From Bacillus sp. S3 (GTDB lineage Bacteria > Bacillota > Bacilli > Bacillales > Cytobacillaceae), in the NCBI RefSeq assembly GCF_005154805.1, contig NZ_CP039727.1, positions 3,841,501 through 3,905,500 on the forward strand: a stretch of DNA of 64,000 nucleotides, written 5' to 3'. Position numbers and translations under genes: made by a program. Below, in pieces: positions 44,390 through 54,416 of this stretch (positions are counted from its first letter, which is position 1; each line of letters begins with the position of its first letter). The notes under the pieces were generated by a model. It did not search any database, was not told where the DNA came from, and saw nothing but the letters and a program-made list of their open reading frames with translations.

Positions 44390-45334
44390 ATGAAAAAAAT
44401 TATCCTTTTTCTTTCTTTTTTATTACCATTAGGTCTTATTTTATCCGCTTGTTCAACTGAAAAACAGCAGACAGCCAAAAACAAGAATCAATTAACTATT
44501 TATACAACCGTATTCCCACTTCAATATTTTACTGAACGAATTGGCGGTAATTATGTAGATGTAAAAACGATCTATCCTCCCGGAGCCGATGAACACACAT
44601 TCGAACCATCGCAAAAGGATATGATAAATTTGGCCGATTCAGACTTATTTTTCTACATTGGTCTTGGACTTGAAGGATTTGTTGAAAAAGCAAAAGGAAC
44701 ATTAAAAAATGAAGCCGTAACTTTAGTTCCTGCGGCCGATCAATTGCCATTACCTAAAGATACACATTCTGATGAAGAAGATGCAGGGCATGACGAACAT
44801 AACCATGGAGATATCAACCCGCATGTCTGGCTTGACCCGATTTATTCAAAAGATATGTCTGCGGTTATTCGTGATGCGTTAATCAAAAAAATGCCGCAAA
44901 ACAAGGACCTTTTTAATGAAAATTACCAAAAACTAGCAAGTGAATTAGATGAATTAAACAGCGAATATGAGCAGACCATTTCCAACGCGAAGCATAAAAA
45001 AATAATCGTAACCCATGCTGCGTTTGGTTATTGGGAACATCGTTATGGGATTGAACAAATAAGCATTTCCGGGCTTTCAACAACCAATGAGCCAACCCAA
45101 AAAGAACTTGAGAAAATTATCTCAATCGCCGACCATGACGGCTTACACTATATACTTTTTGAACAAAACGTCCAATCCAAACTAGGCAAGGTCGTCCAAA
45201 AAGAAATTGGAGCAAGAGCACTGCCTATTCATAACCTGGCTATTTTATCTAAAGACAATATCAAGGATAAAGAAACCTATTTTTCATTGATGAAAGCAAA
45301 TCTTGAGACATTAAAAACGGCTTTAAATAATTAA
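44390..45334 (+). CDS. znuA: Zinc ABC transporter substrate-binding lipoprotein
   Basis: A 314-residue cluster A-I metal-binding protein. Lipobox SAC (Cys21). A His/Asp/Glu-rich loop (DTHSDEEDAGHDEHNHGD, about 122-139) is diagnostic of zinc rather than manganese binding. The ligand positions are visible in PPGADEHTFEPSQ, NPHVWLDPIYSK, VTHAAFGYWEHRYG and the C-terminal FEQNVQ segment. The Zur box confirms zinc. The ATPase and permease genes are not adjacent, so it must work with a transporter encoded elsewhere. Confidence 0.93.
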   Translation: MKKIILFLSFLLPLGLILSACSTEKQQTAKNKNQLTIYTTVFPLQYFTERIGGNYVDVKTIYPPGADEHTFEPSQKDMINLADSDLFFYIGLGLEGFVEKAKGTLKNEAVTLVPAADQLPLPKDTHSDEEDAGHDEHNHGDINPHVWLDPIYSKDMSAVIRDALIKKMPQNKDLFNENYQKLASELDELNSEYEQTISNAKHKKIIVTHAAFGYWEHRYGIEQISISGLSTTNEPTQKELEKIISIADHDGLHYILFEQNVQSKLGKVVQKEIGARALPIHNLAILSKDNIKDKETYFSLMKANLETLKTALNN

Positions 45335-45443
45335 TGGTACCTTTCCCATTTCCCGTATTTGTTTCCTGTCAGACTCAGGGATGCAGGTATACTCAAATTC
45401 AAATGCTATTACTGTATTACCGATACTTTAAGGAGTGATACGA

Positions 45444-45602
45444 ATGGCAAAGGATGTATTATGTGAAGTAAACAACTGCACGTATTGGGCGAACGGAAAC
45501 AAATGCAGTGCTGACAAAATCTATGTTGTCAGCCATACAGGGCAGACGGCTGATTCAACGAAAGAAACCGATTGTCAAACCTTTGAAGCGAGTGATTTAT
45601 AG
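45444..45602 (+). CDS. DUF1540 small cysteine protein
   Basis: A 52-residue protein starting MAKDVLCEVNNCTYWANGNK, with four Cys (7, 12, 21, 44) in the DUF1540 order C-x4-C-x8-C...C. The spacing suggests a metal-binding or disulfide mini-domain; function unknown. AAGGAG lies nine bases before the ATG. Independent of znuA (110-base gap), with its own terminator. Confidence 0.8.
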   Translation: MAKDVLCEVNNCTYWANGNKCSADKIYVVSHTGQTADSTKETDCQTFEASDL

Positions 45603-45611
45603 ATAAATGAC

Positions 45612-45638
45612 AGAACCAGGCACACCTTGCCTGGTTCT
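45612..45638. terminator. Bidirectional terminator DUF1540 gene/menC
   Basis: AGAACCAGGC pairs with GCCTGGTTCT, followed by TTTTTAT. Confidence 0.85.
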
Positions 45639-45640
45639 TT

Positions 45641-46753
45641 TTATCGTGAAAACGGAAAAGTCTTTTTTGTTAAAGTGACCTCTTCCAGCCTTTTTTTATT
45701 AATTTCGTATCCAATTCCAGGGTTGGATGGTACCGTAATAAACCCATTTTTAACGGTTACTTCGGGAAAAATAATATCTTCCTCCCAGAAACGACGCGAT
45801 GCGGATATATCCCCGGGAATGGTGAATCCTGGGAGGGAAGCAAGTGCAATATTATGGGCACGTGAAATACCAAATTCGATCATGCCGCCGCACCAAACGG
45901 AAATTCCCCTTTCAAAACAATAATCATGGATTCGTTTAGCTTCATAAAGTCCGCCAACCCGCCCCACTTTTATATTAATGATTTTACAACTTCCGTACTC
46001 GATTGCTTTCCTTGCATCATCAAAGGTGACGATACTTTCATCTAAACAAACGGGCGTACGGATCTCCTTTTGCAGCAGAGCATGTTCGATGATATCGTCA
46101 TGTGCCAGCGGCTGCTCAATCATCATCAGGTTAAAGTCATCTAAAGCTTTTAACCGGTCTATTGTCTTTAACGAATAAGCGGAATTGGCATCTGCCATTA
46201 TCGGCAGATTTGGATAATGATGTCGGATATCTGCGAGAAAGTGGTAATCCTGTTGTGGATTAATTTTTACTTTGATCCGTTGATACCCATCCTCAAGAAA
46301 CTGTTCGATTTGCTGGAGCGCATTTTTGGTTGAATCGGTTGCAACTACTACACCTGAAGCGATCATCGTGCGTGTACCGCCTAGCGTTTTTGAAAGTGAG
46401 GCAGTTTGGGACTTTGCATCTAAATCCCATAGCGCTGTTTCCAGGGCCGCCTTTGCCATATTGTTTCTTCTTATCGAACTGAAAAGCTGCGATGCGTCTT
46501 CAGGGCTGTTAATAGGAGATTTTTGCAGCAAGGGAATTAAAATGTCTGTTAACATATGTAGACTAGTTATCACCGTTTCTTCGGTATACCACGGCGTAGA
46601 GAAGGCCACACCTTCACCATACCCTGAAAGCCCATCAGTGTTAGTAATCTTAACGATGATTCCCTCTCGGTCATTCACCGCTCCGAGATGCGTTAGAAAT
46701 GGTGCCTTTAATGGCATTTGAATAACAAAAAGTTCAATCTTGGCTATTTTCAT
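45641..46753 (-). CDS. menC: o-Succinylbenzoate synthase
   Basis: Dehydrates SHCHC to o-succinylbenzoate in menaquinone synthesis. A 370-residue enolase-superfamily protein starting MKIAKIELFVIQMPLKAPF. The acid/base lysine is in RIKVKINPQQD (KxK), the metal ligands in IMADANSAYS, MMIEQPLAHDD and CLDESIVT, and the second lysine in INIKVGRVGG. The start is 20 bases inside menE. Last gene of the men operon. Confidence 0.92.
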   Translation of the reverse strand: MKIAKIELFVIQMPLKAPFLTHLGAVNDREGIIVKITNTDGLSGYGEGVAFSTPWYTEETVITSLHMLTDILIPLLQKSPINSPEDASQLFSSIRRNNMAKAALETALWDLDAKSQTASLSKTLGGTRTMIASGVVVATDSTKNALQQIEQFLEDGYQRIKVKINPQQDYHFLADIRHHYPNLPIMADANSAYSLKTIDRLKALDDFNLMMIEQPLAHDDIIEHALLQKEIRTPVCLDESIVTFDDARKAIEYGSCKIINIKVGRVGGLYEAKRIHDYCFERGISVWCGGMIEFGISRAHNIALASLPGFTIPGDISASRRFWEEDIIFPEVTVKNGFITVPSNPGIGYEINKKRLEEVTLTKKTFPFSR

Positions 46754-48221
46754 GATCAGCCACCCACTCCCGCAGTTCTCTTCGCAGCAATTTTTTTGCT
46801 GCATTCCTTGGCAGCTTTTCGGTAAAATAAAAGACTTTAGGCATCTTGTATTTAGCTAGTTGAGTAAGGCAAAATTGTTGAAGATCGTCTACTGTGACTT
46901 CTTCTCTTTTAACAATAAATGCAGCCGGTACCTGCCCCCATTTTGCATCATCAATGCCAGTAACCCCTGCTTCTTTAACCGCAGGATGGGCTAATAAAAC
47001 TGCTTCTACTTCTGCAGGGTAGATGTTTTCTCCTCCTGAGATAATCAGGTCAGAACGCCGGTCAATCACATACAAAAATCCTTCCTCGTCCAGATACCCG
47101 ATGTCCCCCGTATATAACCAGCCATCATGAATTTTTTCATTTGTGACTTCCGGTCGATATAAATAGCCTGGGGTTACATTTGGCCCCTTGACAGCAATTT
47201 CTCCGGCTTCACCGGCTGTGGCGGCACGACCATCGTCATGGACAATTTTTAGCTCAGCCGGAAACAGTGGCTTTCCTGCTGAACCAAGCTTTGTCAGACT
47301 GTATTCAGGTGAAAGAGTCACAATTTGCGAGGAGGATTCTGTCATGCCATATGTTTGAAAGACAGGAATTTCTTTATCAACGCAAGCTTTTAGTAATGGT
47401 AACGGTGCAGGACCGCCCCCAAGCAGCATACAGCGAAAATGATTGGCAAGCCTTCTTTCCCTTAATGCATCAACGATACGCGTTAACATGGTCCCAACCA
47501 CTGACATAATTGTTACCTTTTTTGTTTGAATATCTTCTATCGTTCTCTCTACATCAAAGTGGTCATGGAGGACAATCGGCATGCCGTAGATGACACTGCG
47601 CATGAGAATGGAGAATCCGCTGATATGGAATAACGGTACCGTACAAAGCCAGCAATCGGTCTCCATAAAGCCTAAATTTAATGCCGAGCCGACAGAGCTC
47701 CACCAATGGTTCCCGTATGTTTGTATTACACCTTTAGGGTTGCCGGTTGTGCCTGAGGTGTACATGATGGTGCAGATGTCGGAAAGGCTGACTTCGTCTT
47801 TGATAGTTGGTTTTACTGGGATTATTTCATACAGACACTCTTTCGTAAAGGTCTTTATTGATGCTAATTGGGCTAATTCCATTTCGGCAAATTCATCCTC
47901 AAGGATGAGGAATGATGCTTTTGCGTCATTCAATTGCCACAACAGCTCAACTGCTGTTAGCCGGCTATTCAAAATAACCGCTTTAACCCCAATTAACTGG
48001 AGTGCAAATAAAATCACCACAGTATCAAGGTGGTTTTTTAATAATACCCCTACAAATTGGTCTTTTTGCACACCGCTTGCCTGGACCTGCCCTGCAGTCT
48101 TAAGAGATCGATTGTATAGCTCTTTAAATGTTAAAGTTTGGTCCTGAAAAAAAACTGCTGTTCGGTCAGGAGTGAGGAATGCTCTTTTCTTTAAAAAATT
48201 GGGCATTGTTTCGTTTTGCAT
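46734..48221 (-). CDS. menE: o-Succinylbenzoate-CoA ligase
   Basis: Adenylates and CoA-loads o-succinylbenzoate. The 495 residues contain the AMP-binding loop IMYTSGTTGNPKGV, the A5 region FQTYGMTESSS, A7 GWLYTGDIGYLDEEGFLY, A8 DRRSDLIISGGENIYPAEVE and the final catalytic Lys in PRNAAKKLLRREL. AGGAGGTG precedes the ATG. Overlaps menC. Confidence 0.94.
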   Translation of the reverse strand: MQNETMPNFLKKRAFLTPDRTAVFFQDQTLTFKELYNRSLKTAGQVQASGVQKDQFVGVLLKNHLDTVVILFALQLIGVKAVILNSRLTAVELLWQLNDAKASFLILEDEFAEMELAQLASIKTFTKECLYEIIPVKPTIKDEVSLSDICTIMYTSGTTGNPKGVIQTYGNHWWSSVGSALNLGFMETDCWLCTVPLFHISGFSILMRSVIYGMPIVLHDHFDVERTIEDIQTKKVTIMSVVGTMLTRIVDALRERRLANHFRCMLLGGGPAPLPLLKACVDKEIPVFQTYGMTESSSQIVTLSPEYSLTKLGSAGKPLFPAELKIVHDDGRAATAGEAGEIAVKGPNVTPGYLYRPEVTNEKIHDGWLYTGDIGYLDEEGFLYVIDRRSDLIISGGENIYPAEVEAVLLAHPAVKEAGVTGIDDAKWGQVPAAFIVKREEVTVDDLQQFCLTQLAKYKMPKVFYFTEKLPRNAAKKLLRRELREWVADHENSQD

Positions 48222-48294
48222 GGATACACCTCCTTATCGATATAAAAACAGCTTGATGGATACCAAACCATCAAGCTGCTGCAGAAAGCTTTTA

Positions 48295-49113
48295 TCAAGG
48301 GAAACGCGGGAATTGGCCGAAATCCGGCTTGCGCTTTTCTTTAAAGGAATCGCGGCCTTCTTTTGCTTCATCTGTTGTATAGTAAAGCAATGTAGCATCG
48401 CCTGCAAATTGCTGAAGTCCTGCTAATCCATCCGTATCAGCATTCATTGCTGCTTTAATAAAGCGAAGAGCCGTTGGACTTTTCTCAAGCATTTCCTCAC
48501 ACCATTTAATTGTTTCTTCTTCAACTTGCTCTAAAGGAACAACAGTGTTCACTAAGCCCATATCAAGCGCTTCCTGGGCATTGTACTGACGGCATAAATA
48601 CCAAATTTCACGGGCTTTTTTATGGCCGATAATTCGGGCTAAGTAGCCTGAACCGTAACCCGCATCAAAACTGCCTACTTTAGGACCTGTTTGTCCAAAT
48701 ACCGCGTTATCCGCAGCAATGGTTAAATCACAAACAACATGGAGAACATGGCCGCCGCCAATCGCATAACCTTTGACCATTGCAATAACTGGCTTAGGAA
48801 TCACACGGATTAAACGCTGTAAATCAAGGACATTTAAGCGTGGAATTTGATCCTCGCCTACATAGCCGCCATGTCCGCGGACACTTTGGTCACCGCCGGA
48901 ACAGAACGCCTTCTCGCCAGCACCTGTTAACACAATAACGCCTATGCTAGAATCATCGCGTGCATGTGCAAAAGCATCAAACATTTCTGTTACCGTCTTT
49001 GGTGTAAAAGCATTATGTACGTGTGGGCGGTTAATCGTGATTTTCGCAATCCCATTATAGGTTTCATAAATAATTTCATCATATTTGCGTCCTGGAACCC
49101 ATTCTACTGTCAC
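48295..49113 (-). CDS. menB: 1,4-Dihydroxy-2-naphthoyl-CoA synthase
   Basis: Ring-closes OSB-CoA. A 272-residue crotonase-fold enzyme starting with GTG (AAGGAGG nine bases upstream). [31 protein letters not shown] and [17 protein letters not shown] are the MenB-specific segments (oxyanion hole and active-site Asp/Tyr); the C-terminus ends [13 protein letters not shown]. Confidence 0.95.
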   Translation of the reverse strand: MTVEWVPGRKYDEIIYETYNGIAKITINRPHVHNAFTPKTVTEMFDAFAHARDDSSIGVIVLTGAGEKAFCSGGDQSVRGHGGYVGEDQIPRLNVLDLQRLIRVIPKPVIAMVKGYAIGGGHVLHVVCDLTIAADNAVFGQTGPKVGSFDAGYGSGYLARIIGHKKAREIWYLCRQYNAQEALDMGLVNTVVPLEQVEEETIKWCEEMLEKSPTALRFIKAAMNADTDGLAGLQQFAGDATLLYYTTDEAKEGRDSFKEKRKPDFGQFPRFP

Positions 49114-49127
49114 AATGAAATCCTCCT

Positions 49128-49943
49128 TTAGATTTTTTTTGACAAAAAGTCACTTACTATTGTACCAAACTTTTCTGGTTCTTCCACATGAATTGCATGT
49201 CCACTATTTTCAACGACAACCCAAGTACCTTTTTTAAGCGATTGCAGTATACTCTCGGCAATCCCGCAAAACTTTTTATCCTCACGACCTGTTATCAGCA
49301 AAACTTCACAAGCCAGTTGATCTAATCGGTTCCACCAGGAAGGTTGTGAACCCGTTCCCATTCCAAGTAAACTGTTTGCTAGTCCAATAGAAGAATTACG
49401 AAGCCGCTGCATCCGAATCGATTCATTCATCTTAGCAGGCAGCCGCTTCATCGTAGAAAAGAGGGGAATCCCTTCCCAATACTTAACAAACGGCTTAATC
49501 CCTTGATCTCTAATAAACTTTGCAAGTTCTGCATCTTTCATACGGCGAAGTTCTCTTTCCGCTTCTGTAGCAAGTCCCGGTGATGCACTTTCAAGCATCA
49601 GCTTTCGCACCCTGTTTGGAAAAAGGAGCGCAAATGTGAGTGCCAGCCGGCCCCCCATAGAATAGCCAAGCAAATCTACCTCACTAACACCTAATTCATC
49701 AAGCATGTCATGTAAGTCTCCAGCAGCTGACTCAATTTGGTAGTGTGATAAATTCTCGGGAGACTCTGATTTCCCGTGCCCAATGATGTCTGGTGCAATT
49801 ACCATGGAATGCCGGCTCCAGTCTGCAATAAAGGGTGCCCATGTTTCTGCATCGCCGGTAAATCCATGTAGCAAAACAAGCGGTGGAGATCCGTTCCCGC
49901 TGACCTTTACATGATAACGAATTCCGTCGATGAAAACGTCCAT
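49128..49943 (-). CDS. menH: SHCHC synthase (MenH-like alpha/beta hydrolase)
   Basis: Eliminates pyruvate from SEPHCHC. A 271-residue hydrolase-fold protein with [17 protein letters not shown], the elbow [12 protein letters not shown] (Ser in GYSMG), an Asp in ITGREDKKF and His in [13 protein letters not shown]. The start overlaps the menD stop (TAATG). Family assignment is supported by its place between menD and menB. Confidence 0.9.
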   Translation of the reverse strand: MDVFIDGIRYHVKVSGNGSPPLVLLHGFTGDAETWAPFIADWSRHSMVIAPDIIGHGKSESPENLSHYQIESAAGDLHDMLDELGVSEVDLLGYSMGGRLALTFALLFPNRVRKLMLESASPGLATEAERELRRMKDAELAKFIRDQGIKPFVKYWEGIPLFSTMKRLPAKMNESIRMQRLRNSSIGLANSLLGMGTGSQPSWWNRLDQLACEVLLITGREDKKFCGIAESILQSLKKGTWVVVENSGHAIHVEEPEKFGTIVSDFLSKKI

Positions 49944-51691
49944 TACTGCTCACCTTTGACAAAATTTGATATTTCCTGGGAAACAGAGCGCCAAAAATTC
50001 CGATGTTCATGAAGATTAATCTCTCTTTTTGTCGCAATCTCATAAACATGTATACCTTTTTGGCCATTGCTCTTTTCCAATTCCATATGAAGGTGGTGCC
50101 AATCTGTAATTTTTGTAAAATATCCGTTAAACATTCTTACAGCATGTTCAAATTCTAGATTTAGAGGTGTACCAAATAGGAGTTCAAAATTTTTCGGATG
50201 CTCCGCTTGCGGTAAGAAGGAAAAAATCCCGCCTCCATTATTGTTCACAAGAATAATCTTAATATCAAGCTGATAAAGTTTTGCTGCAATAAGGCCATTT
50301 AAGTCATGGAAGAAAGTTAAATCCCCCAGTATTAAATATAAGGACTTTGAATACAGGGCAGCACCCAAGGCAGTCGAAACCGTACCGTCAATGCCATTAG
50401 CGCCTCGATTCGCCATTACTTTAATCGATTTATTATTATTTAAAAAGAAACTGTCAATGTCTCGGATTGGCATGCTATTCCCCACAAAAAGAGTTGACCC
50501 TTCCGGAAGCATATCAGCTAATTGATAAAACAGCCTGCCTTCACTTAATTCAGCAATGTCGTGAATGCCCGTCATATTTTTCTTTGTGAGCTCGTTAACT
50601 TTTTTCCAATCAGCCAAATAGTCGGTTGGCGCTTTGTTGTCCATAGAGGTTAACAGCGTTTCGCAAAAGGTCGTCTCATTACAAAAAACCATATTTGTGG
50701 ATAATGAAGCAGGATCGCGCCAGCCTCCGCCGCCATCGATGACAAATTGCTCTGCAGCGTGGTTTTCCTTTAAGAAAATGGTTAACGCCTTAGAGATTGG
50801 CATTGCCCCGAATCGCAAAACAATATCTGGTTTAAGAAAGTCTTTAGCATCTTCATTTCTTAAAAATGTATCATATGATTCAATGATATTTTTTTTGCTG
50901 TGTTTACCACTTCTTAATTGTGATAACGGGTCAGCTAAAATCGGATAGTTTAATGAATCCGAAAGCTTCGTCACGGCTTCGGCAAAGCGATTGTCAGCAA
51001 TATTTCCACAGACAATAATCCCTTTTTCCGTGCCGGTTAATTTTTCCGCTATAACTTTAAATTGCTCTGGATTGATGGTTAGCTCCCCATTTTGAACCTG
51101 AACATATCCTTTTGGGCGTTCCGTAAGCTGGAAAAGTACCTCATCCAATTTTGGAATGAGCGGCTCCCGAAACGGAAAATTCAAATGAACCGGACCCGAA
51201 GGAGCTGCCGCCGCAATAGCAGCAGCACGGGCACAAATGGTCCGGGCGTACCGGATAATCTCATCATTTTTCTCCGGTACAGCCATTTCAGCAAACCATT
51301 TAACATGATGGCCATATAGATGGATTTGGTCAATTGCCTGAGGTGCTCCCACATCCCTTAATTCATGCGGCCTGTCTGCCGTAAGGACAATTAAGGGCAC
51401 TCGTGAATATCGCGCCTCCACAATCGCTGGAAAGTAGTTAGCCGCAGCAGTGCCGGATGTGCAGAGAATGGCAACAGGCCTGTTAATGGCCTTAGCAATA
51501 CCTAAAGCAAAAAAGGCAGCTGAGCGTTCATCTACATGAACATGAATATTTAATTCAGGGTGTTCAGCCATTACCATCGCCATCGGAGTCGAGCGTGAAC
51601 CAGGACTAACAACGACATCAGTAACCCCTGTTAACACGAGTTCTGAAACAAAAGCCGCAATATAAGCTGTTAATGATTCTTGATGATTCAT
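49943..51691 (-). CDS. menD: SEPHCHC synthase
   Basis: Thiamine diphosphate enzyme that condenses 2-oxoglutarate with isochorismate. 582 residues from the ATG at 51691 (MNHQESLTAYIAAF), which lies next to GGGGGA at the end of menF. VVSPGSRSTPMAMVMAEHPE and HVDERSAAFFALGIA form the N-terminal domain (catalytic Glu in VDERS). The ThDP motif is GDLTFFHDLNGLIA...NNNGGGIFSFLPQ. Confidence 0.95.
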   Translation of the reverse strand: MNHQESLTAYIAAFVSELVLTGVTDVVVSPGSRSTPMAMVMAEHPELNIHVHVDERSAAFFALGIAKAINRPVAILCTSGTAAANYFPAIVEARYSRVPLIVLTADRPHELRDVGAPQAIDQIHLYGHHVKWFAEMAVPEKNDEIIRYARTICARAAAIAAAAPSGPVHLNFPFREPLIPKLDEVLFQLTERPKGYVQVQNGELTINPEQFKVIAEKLTGTEKGIIVCGNIADNRFAEAVTKLSDSLNYPILADPLSQLRSGKHSKKNIIESYDTFLRNEDAKDFLKPDIVLRFGAMPISKALTIFLKENHAAEQFVIDGGGGWRDPASLSTNMVFCNETTFCETLLTSMDNKAPTDYLADWKKVNELTKKNMTGIHDIAELSEGRLFYQLADMLPEGSTLFVGNSMPIRDIDSFFLNNNKSIKVMANRGANGIDGTVSTALGAALYSKSLYLILGDLTFFHDLNGLIAAKLYQLDIKIILVNNNGGGIFSFLPQAEHPKNFELLFGTPLNLEFEHAVRMFNGYFTKITDWHHLHMELEKSNGQKGIHVYEIATKREINLHEHRNFWRSVSQEISNFVKGEQ

Positions 51692-51692
51692 T

Positions 51693-53093
51693 TTATTTTC
51701 CCCCAAGAGCCCGAAGCATTGGTGTAAACTTCAAGCCTGTTTCCAAATATTCACTTTCTGAATTTGAATCCGCTACAACACCGCACCCGGCAAACAATGA
51801 GGCCTCATCGCCCTGCAAGAGACCGCAGCGAATGGAGACCGCAAATTCGCCATTCTGTTTATAGTCAACCCAGCCAAGCGGTGCCCCATAGAAGCCGCGG
51901 TCCAGTTCCTCCACCTCTCGTATCTTTTCAACTGCTGCTTTTTTAGGCAGTCCTCCAAGAGCAGGTGTCGGATGAAGTCTTTCTACCAATAATAGTAACG
52001 ATGCATCTTGATGGCACTTTCCAATCACTGGCGTATAAAGATGTTGAATATCCCGATTTTTCATTAACTGCGGTTGATCTGGAAGGATGATCTCTTCACA
52101 GGATTCTTCTAATGCTTCCTTAATCATTTCAACCACAAAACCGTGCTCAATCAGGTTTTTCTGATCATTTAATAAGGTTTGACCGAGAATTCTGTCCTCC
52201 GCTTCATTGCTGCCGCGTGAAATGGAGCCAGCCAAACAGGTTGAGTATACTTCAGACCCCTGCTTTTTTACTAACCTTTCGGGTGATGCCCCAATAAAGC
52301 AGTCGCCATTTGATTCAAAGGCAAAGATATAGCTTCCAGGCTGCTGTGTGTACAAATGCTCAAGTACGGTATCTGCCTCAACCTGATCATGAAAAACAAG
52401 TCTAAGTTCTCGTGCGAGGACAACTTTCTTTAAGGGTCCGTTTATTAACTCCTTCACAACACCATCAACAGCCTGTTTCCACTTTTCAGACGAAATTTCC
52501 TTAGTTTCCAATAATGCAGCACACTTTACTTCGTGATTCCGTTTTAGTGATTGAAGCAGTTGATTTCTTTCTTCACTAATCTTACTAAATAAAGACATAT
52601 CATCATTAGGTGTTATGACGATATTCGTTGTTAAATACGTTTCACCATCGATGATGCTTAATAAATATTGGGGAATATGGAACAACGATTCAGCATATTT
52701 GGACCAAAGATCGGTTTTTTCTTTATAAGGATCAAAGGAAAATCCTCCGAACATTAGCGGTCCAACAGCCATATTTGTATATGGATTAAATATTAAGCTA
52801 TCCTTTAAAAAGCTCTTCCACTCTCTTTCAACATGAAAAAAGCGGTCAGTAGCCTGATCCGACTGAATTAGTTTTGAAATTCCAAGCCCAATGAGCATAA
52901 TTTCTCCTGTTGGGTCTTTCCAGAAAAAACGTTCCCCGCTATAGCGGGCTTTTCCCACATTAAAAAAGGATAAAGGGTTAATCATATCCATTTTATGGAC
53001 TTCACTAATTAAAATAGGCCTGCCTAGATCTTTCGCACGATTAACAGCCAAAAAGCCTCTTTCCTTTATTCCCGTTTCTTGAATGGTAACCAA
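51693..53093 (-). CDS. menF: Isochorismate synthase
   Basis: Converts chorismate to isochorismate, the first committed step. 466 residues from TTG 53093 (reads VTIQETGIKERGF after the start), seven bases after GGAGGG; an upstream ATG at 53132 has no site. The chorismate-binding domain shows KKVVLARELRL, YIFAFESNGDCFIGASPERL and LHPTPALGGLPKKAAV, with GFYGAPLGWVDY near the end. First gene of menFDHBEC. Confidence 0.93.
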   Translation of the reverse strand: MVTIQETGIKERGFLAVNRAKDLGRPILISEVHKMDMINPLSFFNVGKARYSGERFFWKDPTGEIMLIGLGISKLIQSDQATDRFFHVEREWKSFLKDSLIFNPYTNMAVGPLMFGGFSFDPYKEKTDLWSKYAESLFHIPQYLLSIIDGETYLTTNIVITPNDDMSLFSKISEERNQLLQSLKRNHEVKCAALLETKEISSEKWKQAVDGVVKELINGPLKKVVLARELRLVFHDQVEADTVLEHLYTQQPGSYIFAFESNGDCFIGASPERLVKKQGSEVYSTCLAGSISRGSNEAEDRILGQTLLNDQKNLIEHGFVVEMIKEALEESCEEIILPDQPQLMKNRDIQHLYTPVIGKCHQDASLLLLVERLHPTPALGGLPKKAAVEKIREVEELDRGFYGAPLGWVDYKQNGEFAVSIRCGLLQGDEASLFAGCGVVADSNSESEYLETGLKFTPMLRALGGK

Positions 53094-53335
53094 ACAAATC
53101 CCTCCAAAACAGCCGAAATGACTGTTATCCATTCATTTTGATACATTTTTAGGTTACTACTCCCATTGTAAAGAAGTCAATAATACTTGTCACTATCAAT
53201 ACCGATTCAATCCTTATTATATATCAAAATTGTTACAATTAGGCTGAAAACGACTTTTCCCTTTCTCATTTTCCCACTATCCTGTCAATTATAATCAATC
53301 AGGTATAATCTTCTAGATATGAAAGCAAAAATCAA

Positions 53336-53364
53336 TTGACACTAATACTGGAATTACATACACT
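53336..53364 (+). promoter_or_regulatory. Promoter of menA
   Basis: TTGACA (53336-53341), 17 bases, TACACT (53359-53364), 80 bases before the menA start. The opposite strand around 53200-53230 has TATAAT-like sequence for menF but no clear -35. Confidence 0.55.
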
Positions 53365-53443
53365 TATGGTTGGGCAAGAAACCTACATGACAACATTTTG
53401 GTATCTTATATAGAGAAAATTATTTAAAAAGGGAGAGAGCAGA

Positions 53444-54382
53444 ATGCAGCCAAATTTACAGCATCATTCGAAACCTGCCGTTAAATCAAACCGAGGTTTT
53501 CAAGTTTGGTGGCAAATGACCCGTCCACATACACTAACGGCATCGTTCGTACCCGTCCTACTTGGTACGGCTTTAGCTCTTAGACACGAGAAATTTCATT
53601 TTGGACTCTTTGCTGCGATGCTTGTTGCCAGTATTTTAATTCAAGCCGCTACTAATATGTTTAATGAATACTTTGATTACAAACGCGGACTTGACAATGA
53701 ACACTCTGTTGGAATTGGCGGTACCATCGTCCGTGATGGAATTCAACCAAAAACCGTTATCAATTTAGCTTTTGGCTTTTACGGGGCTGCCTTATTATTA
53801 GGCATCTATATATGTGCAAATAGCAGCTGGTGGTTAGCATTGATTGGGCTTGTTTGTATGGCGGTTGGCTATTTTTATACCGGCGGACCATTTCCCATTG
53901 CCTATACACCATTTGGTGAAGTTTTTTCCGGTTTCTTTATGGGGATGCTGATTATTTTAATTTCATTCTATATTCAAACAGGAACAATTACCAACACCAG
54001 TATTCTTGTCTCCGTTCCAAGTATGGTATTGGTTGGGATGATTATGTTATCCAATAATATCCGTGATTTAGATGGCGATAAAGAAAATGGCCGTAAAACG
54101 GTCGCCATTTTGTTAGGAAAAAAGAAAGCCATCTATTTATTAGCCGGGATGTTTACCTTTTCTTACATTTGGGTTATAGGGCTAATCATTAGCGGGATCG
54201 TACCATTTTGGACAGCGATTGTGATTCTAAGTGCTCCCAAAGCCATCAAGGCCACAAAAGGATTCATTGCAAATAATATTCCAATCAAAATGGCCCCTGC
54301 GATGGTCGCAACAGCTCAGACAAATACGATTTTTGGATTTTTACTTGCAGTCGGTATTTTTATCGGACATTTCTTTTCATAA
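53444..54382 (+). CDS. menA: 1,4-Dihydroxy-2-naphthoate prenyltransferase
   Basis: Membrane UbiA-family enzyme that attaches the polyprenyl chain. A 312-residue protein with about nine hydrophobic helices. The first Asp-rich motif is NMFNEYFDYKRGLDNEH (NxxxDxxxD), the second NNIRDLDGDKENGRKT. Divergent from menF, as in B. subtilis. Confidence 0.94.
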   Translation: MQPNLQHHSKPAVKSNRGFQVWWQMTRPHTLTASFVPVLLGTALALRHEKFHFGLFAAMLVASILIQAATNMFNEYFDYKRGLDNEHSVGIGGTIVRDGIQPKTVINLAFGFYGAALLLGIYICANSSWWLALIGLVCMAVGYFYTGGPFPIAYTPFGEVFSGFFMGMLIILISFYIQTGTITNTSILVSVPSMVLVGMIMLSNNIRDLDGDKENGRKTVAILLGKKKAIYLLAGMFTFSYIWVIGLIISGIVPFWTAIVILSAPKAIKATKGFIANNIPIKMAPAMVATAQTNTIFGFLLAVGIFIGHFFS

Positions 54383-54383
54383 T

Positions 54384-54415
54384 AAAAAAGCTTCTGCCGC
54401 GGCAGAAGCTTTTTT
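54384..54415. terminator. Bidirectional terminator menA/glgP
   Basis: A perfect inverted repeat of 16 bases per arm (AAAAAAGCTTCTGCCG and complement) between convergent genes. Confidence 0.9.
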
Positions 54416-54416
54416 A

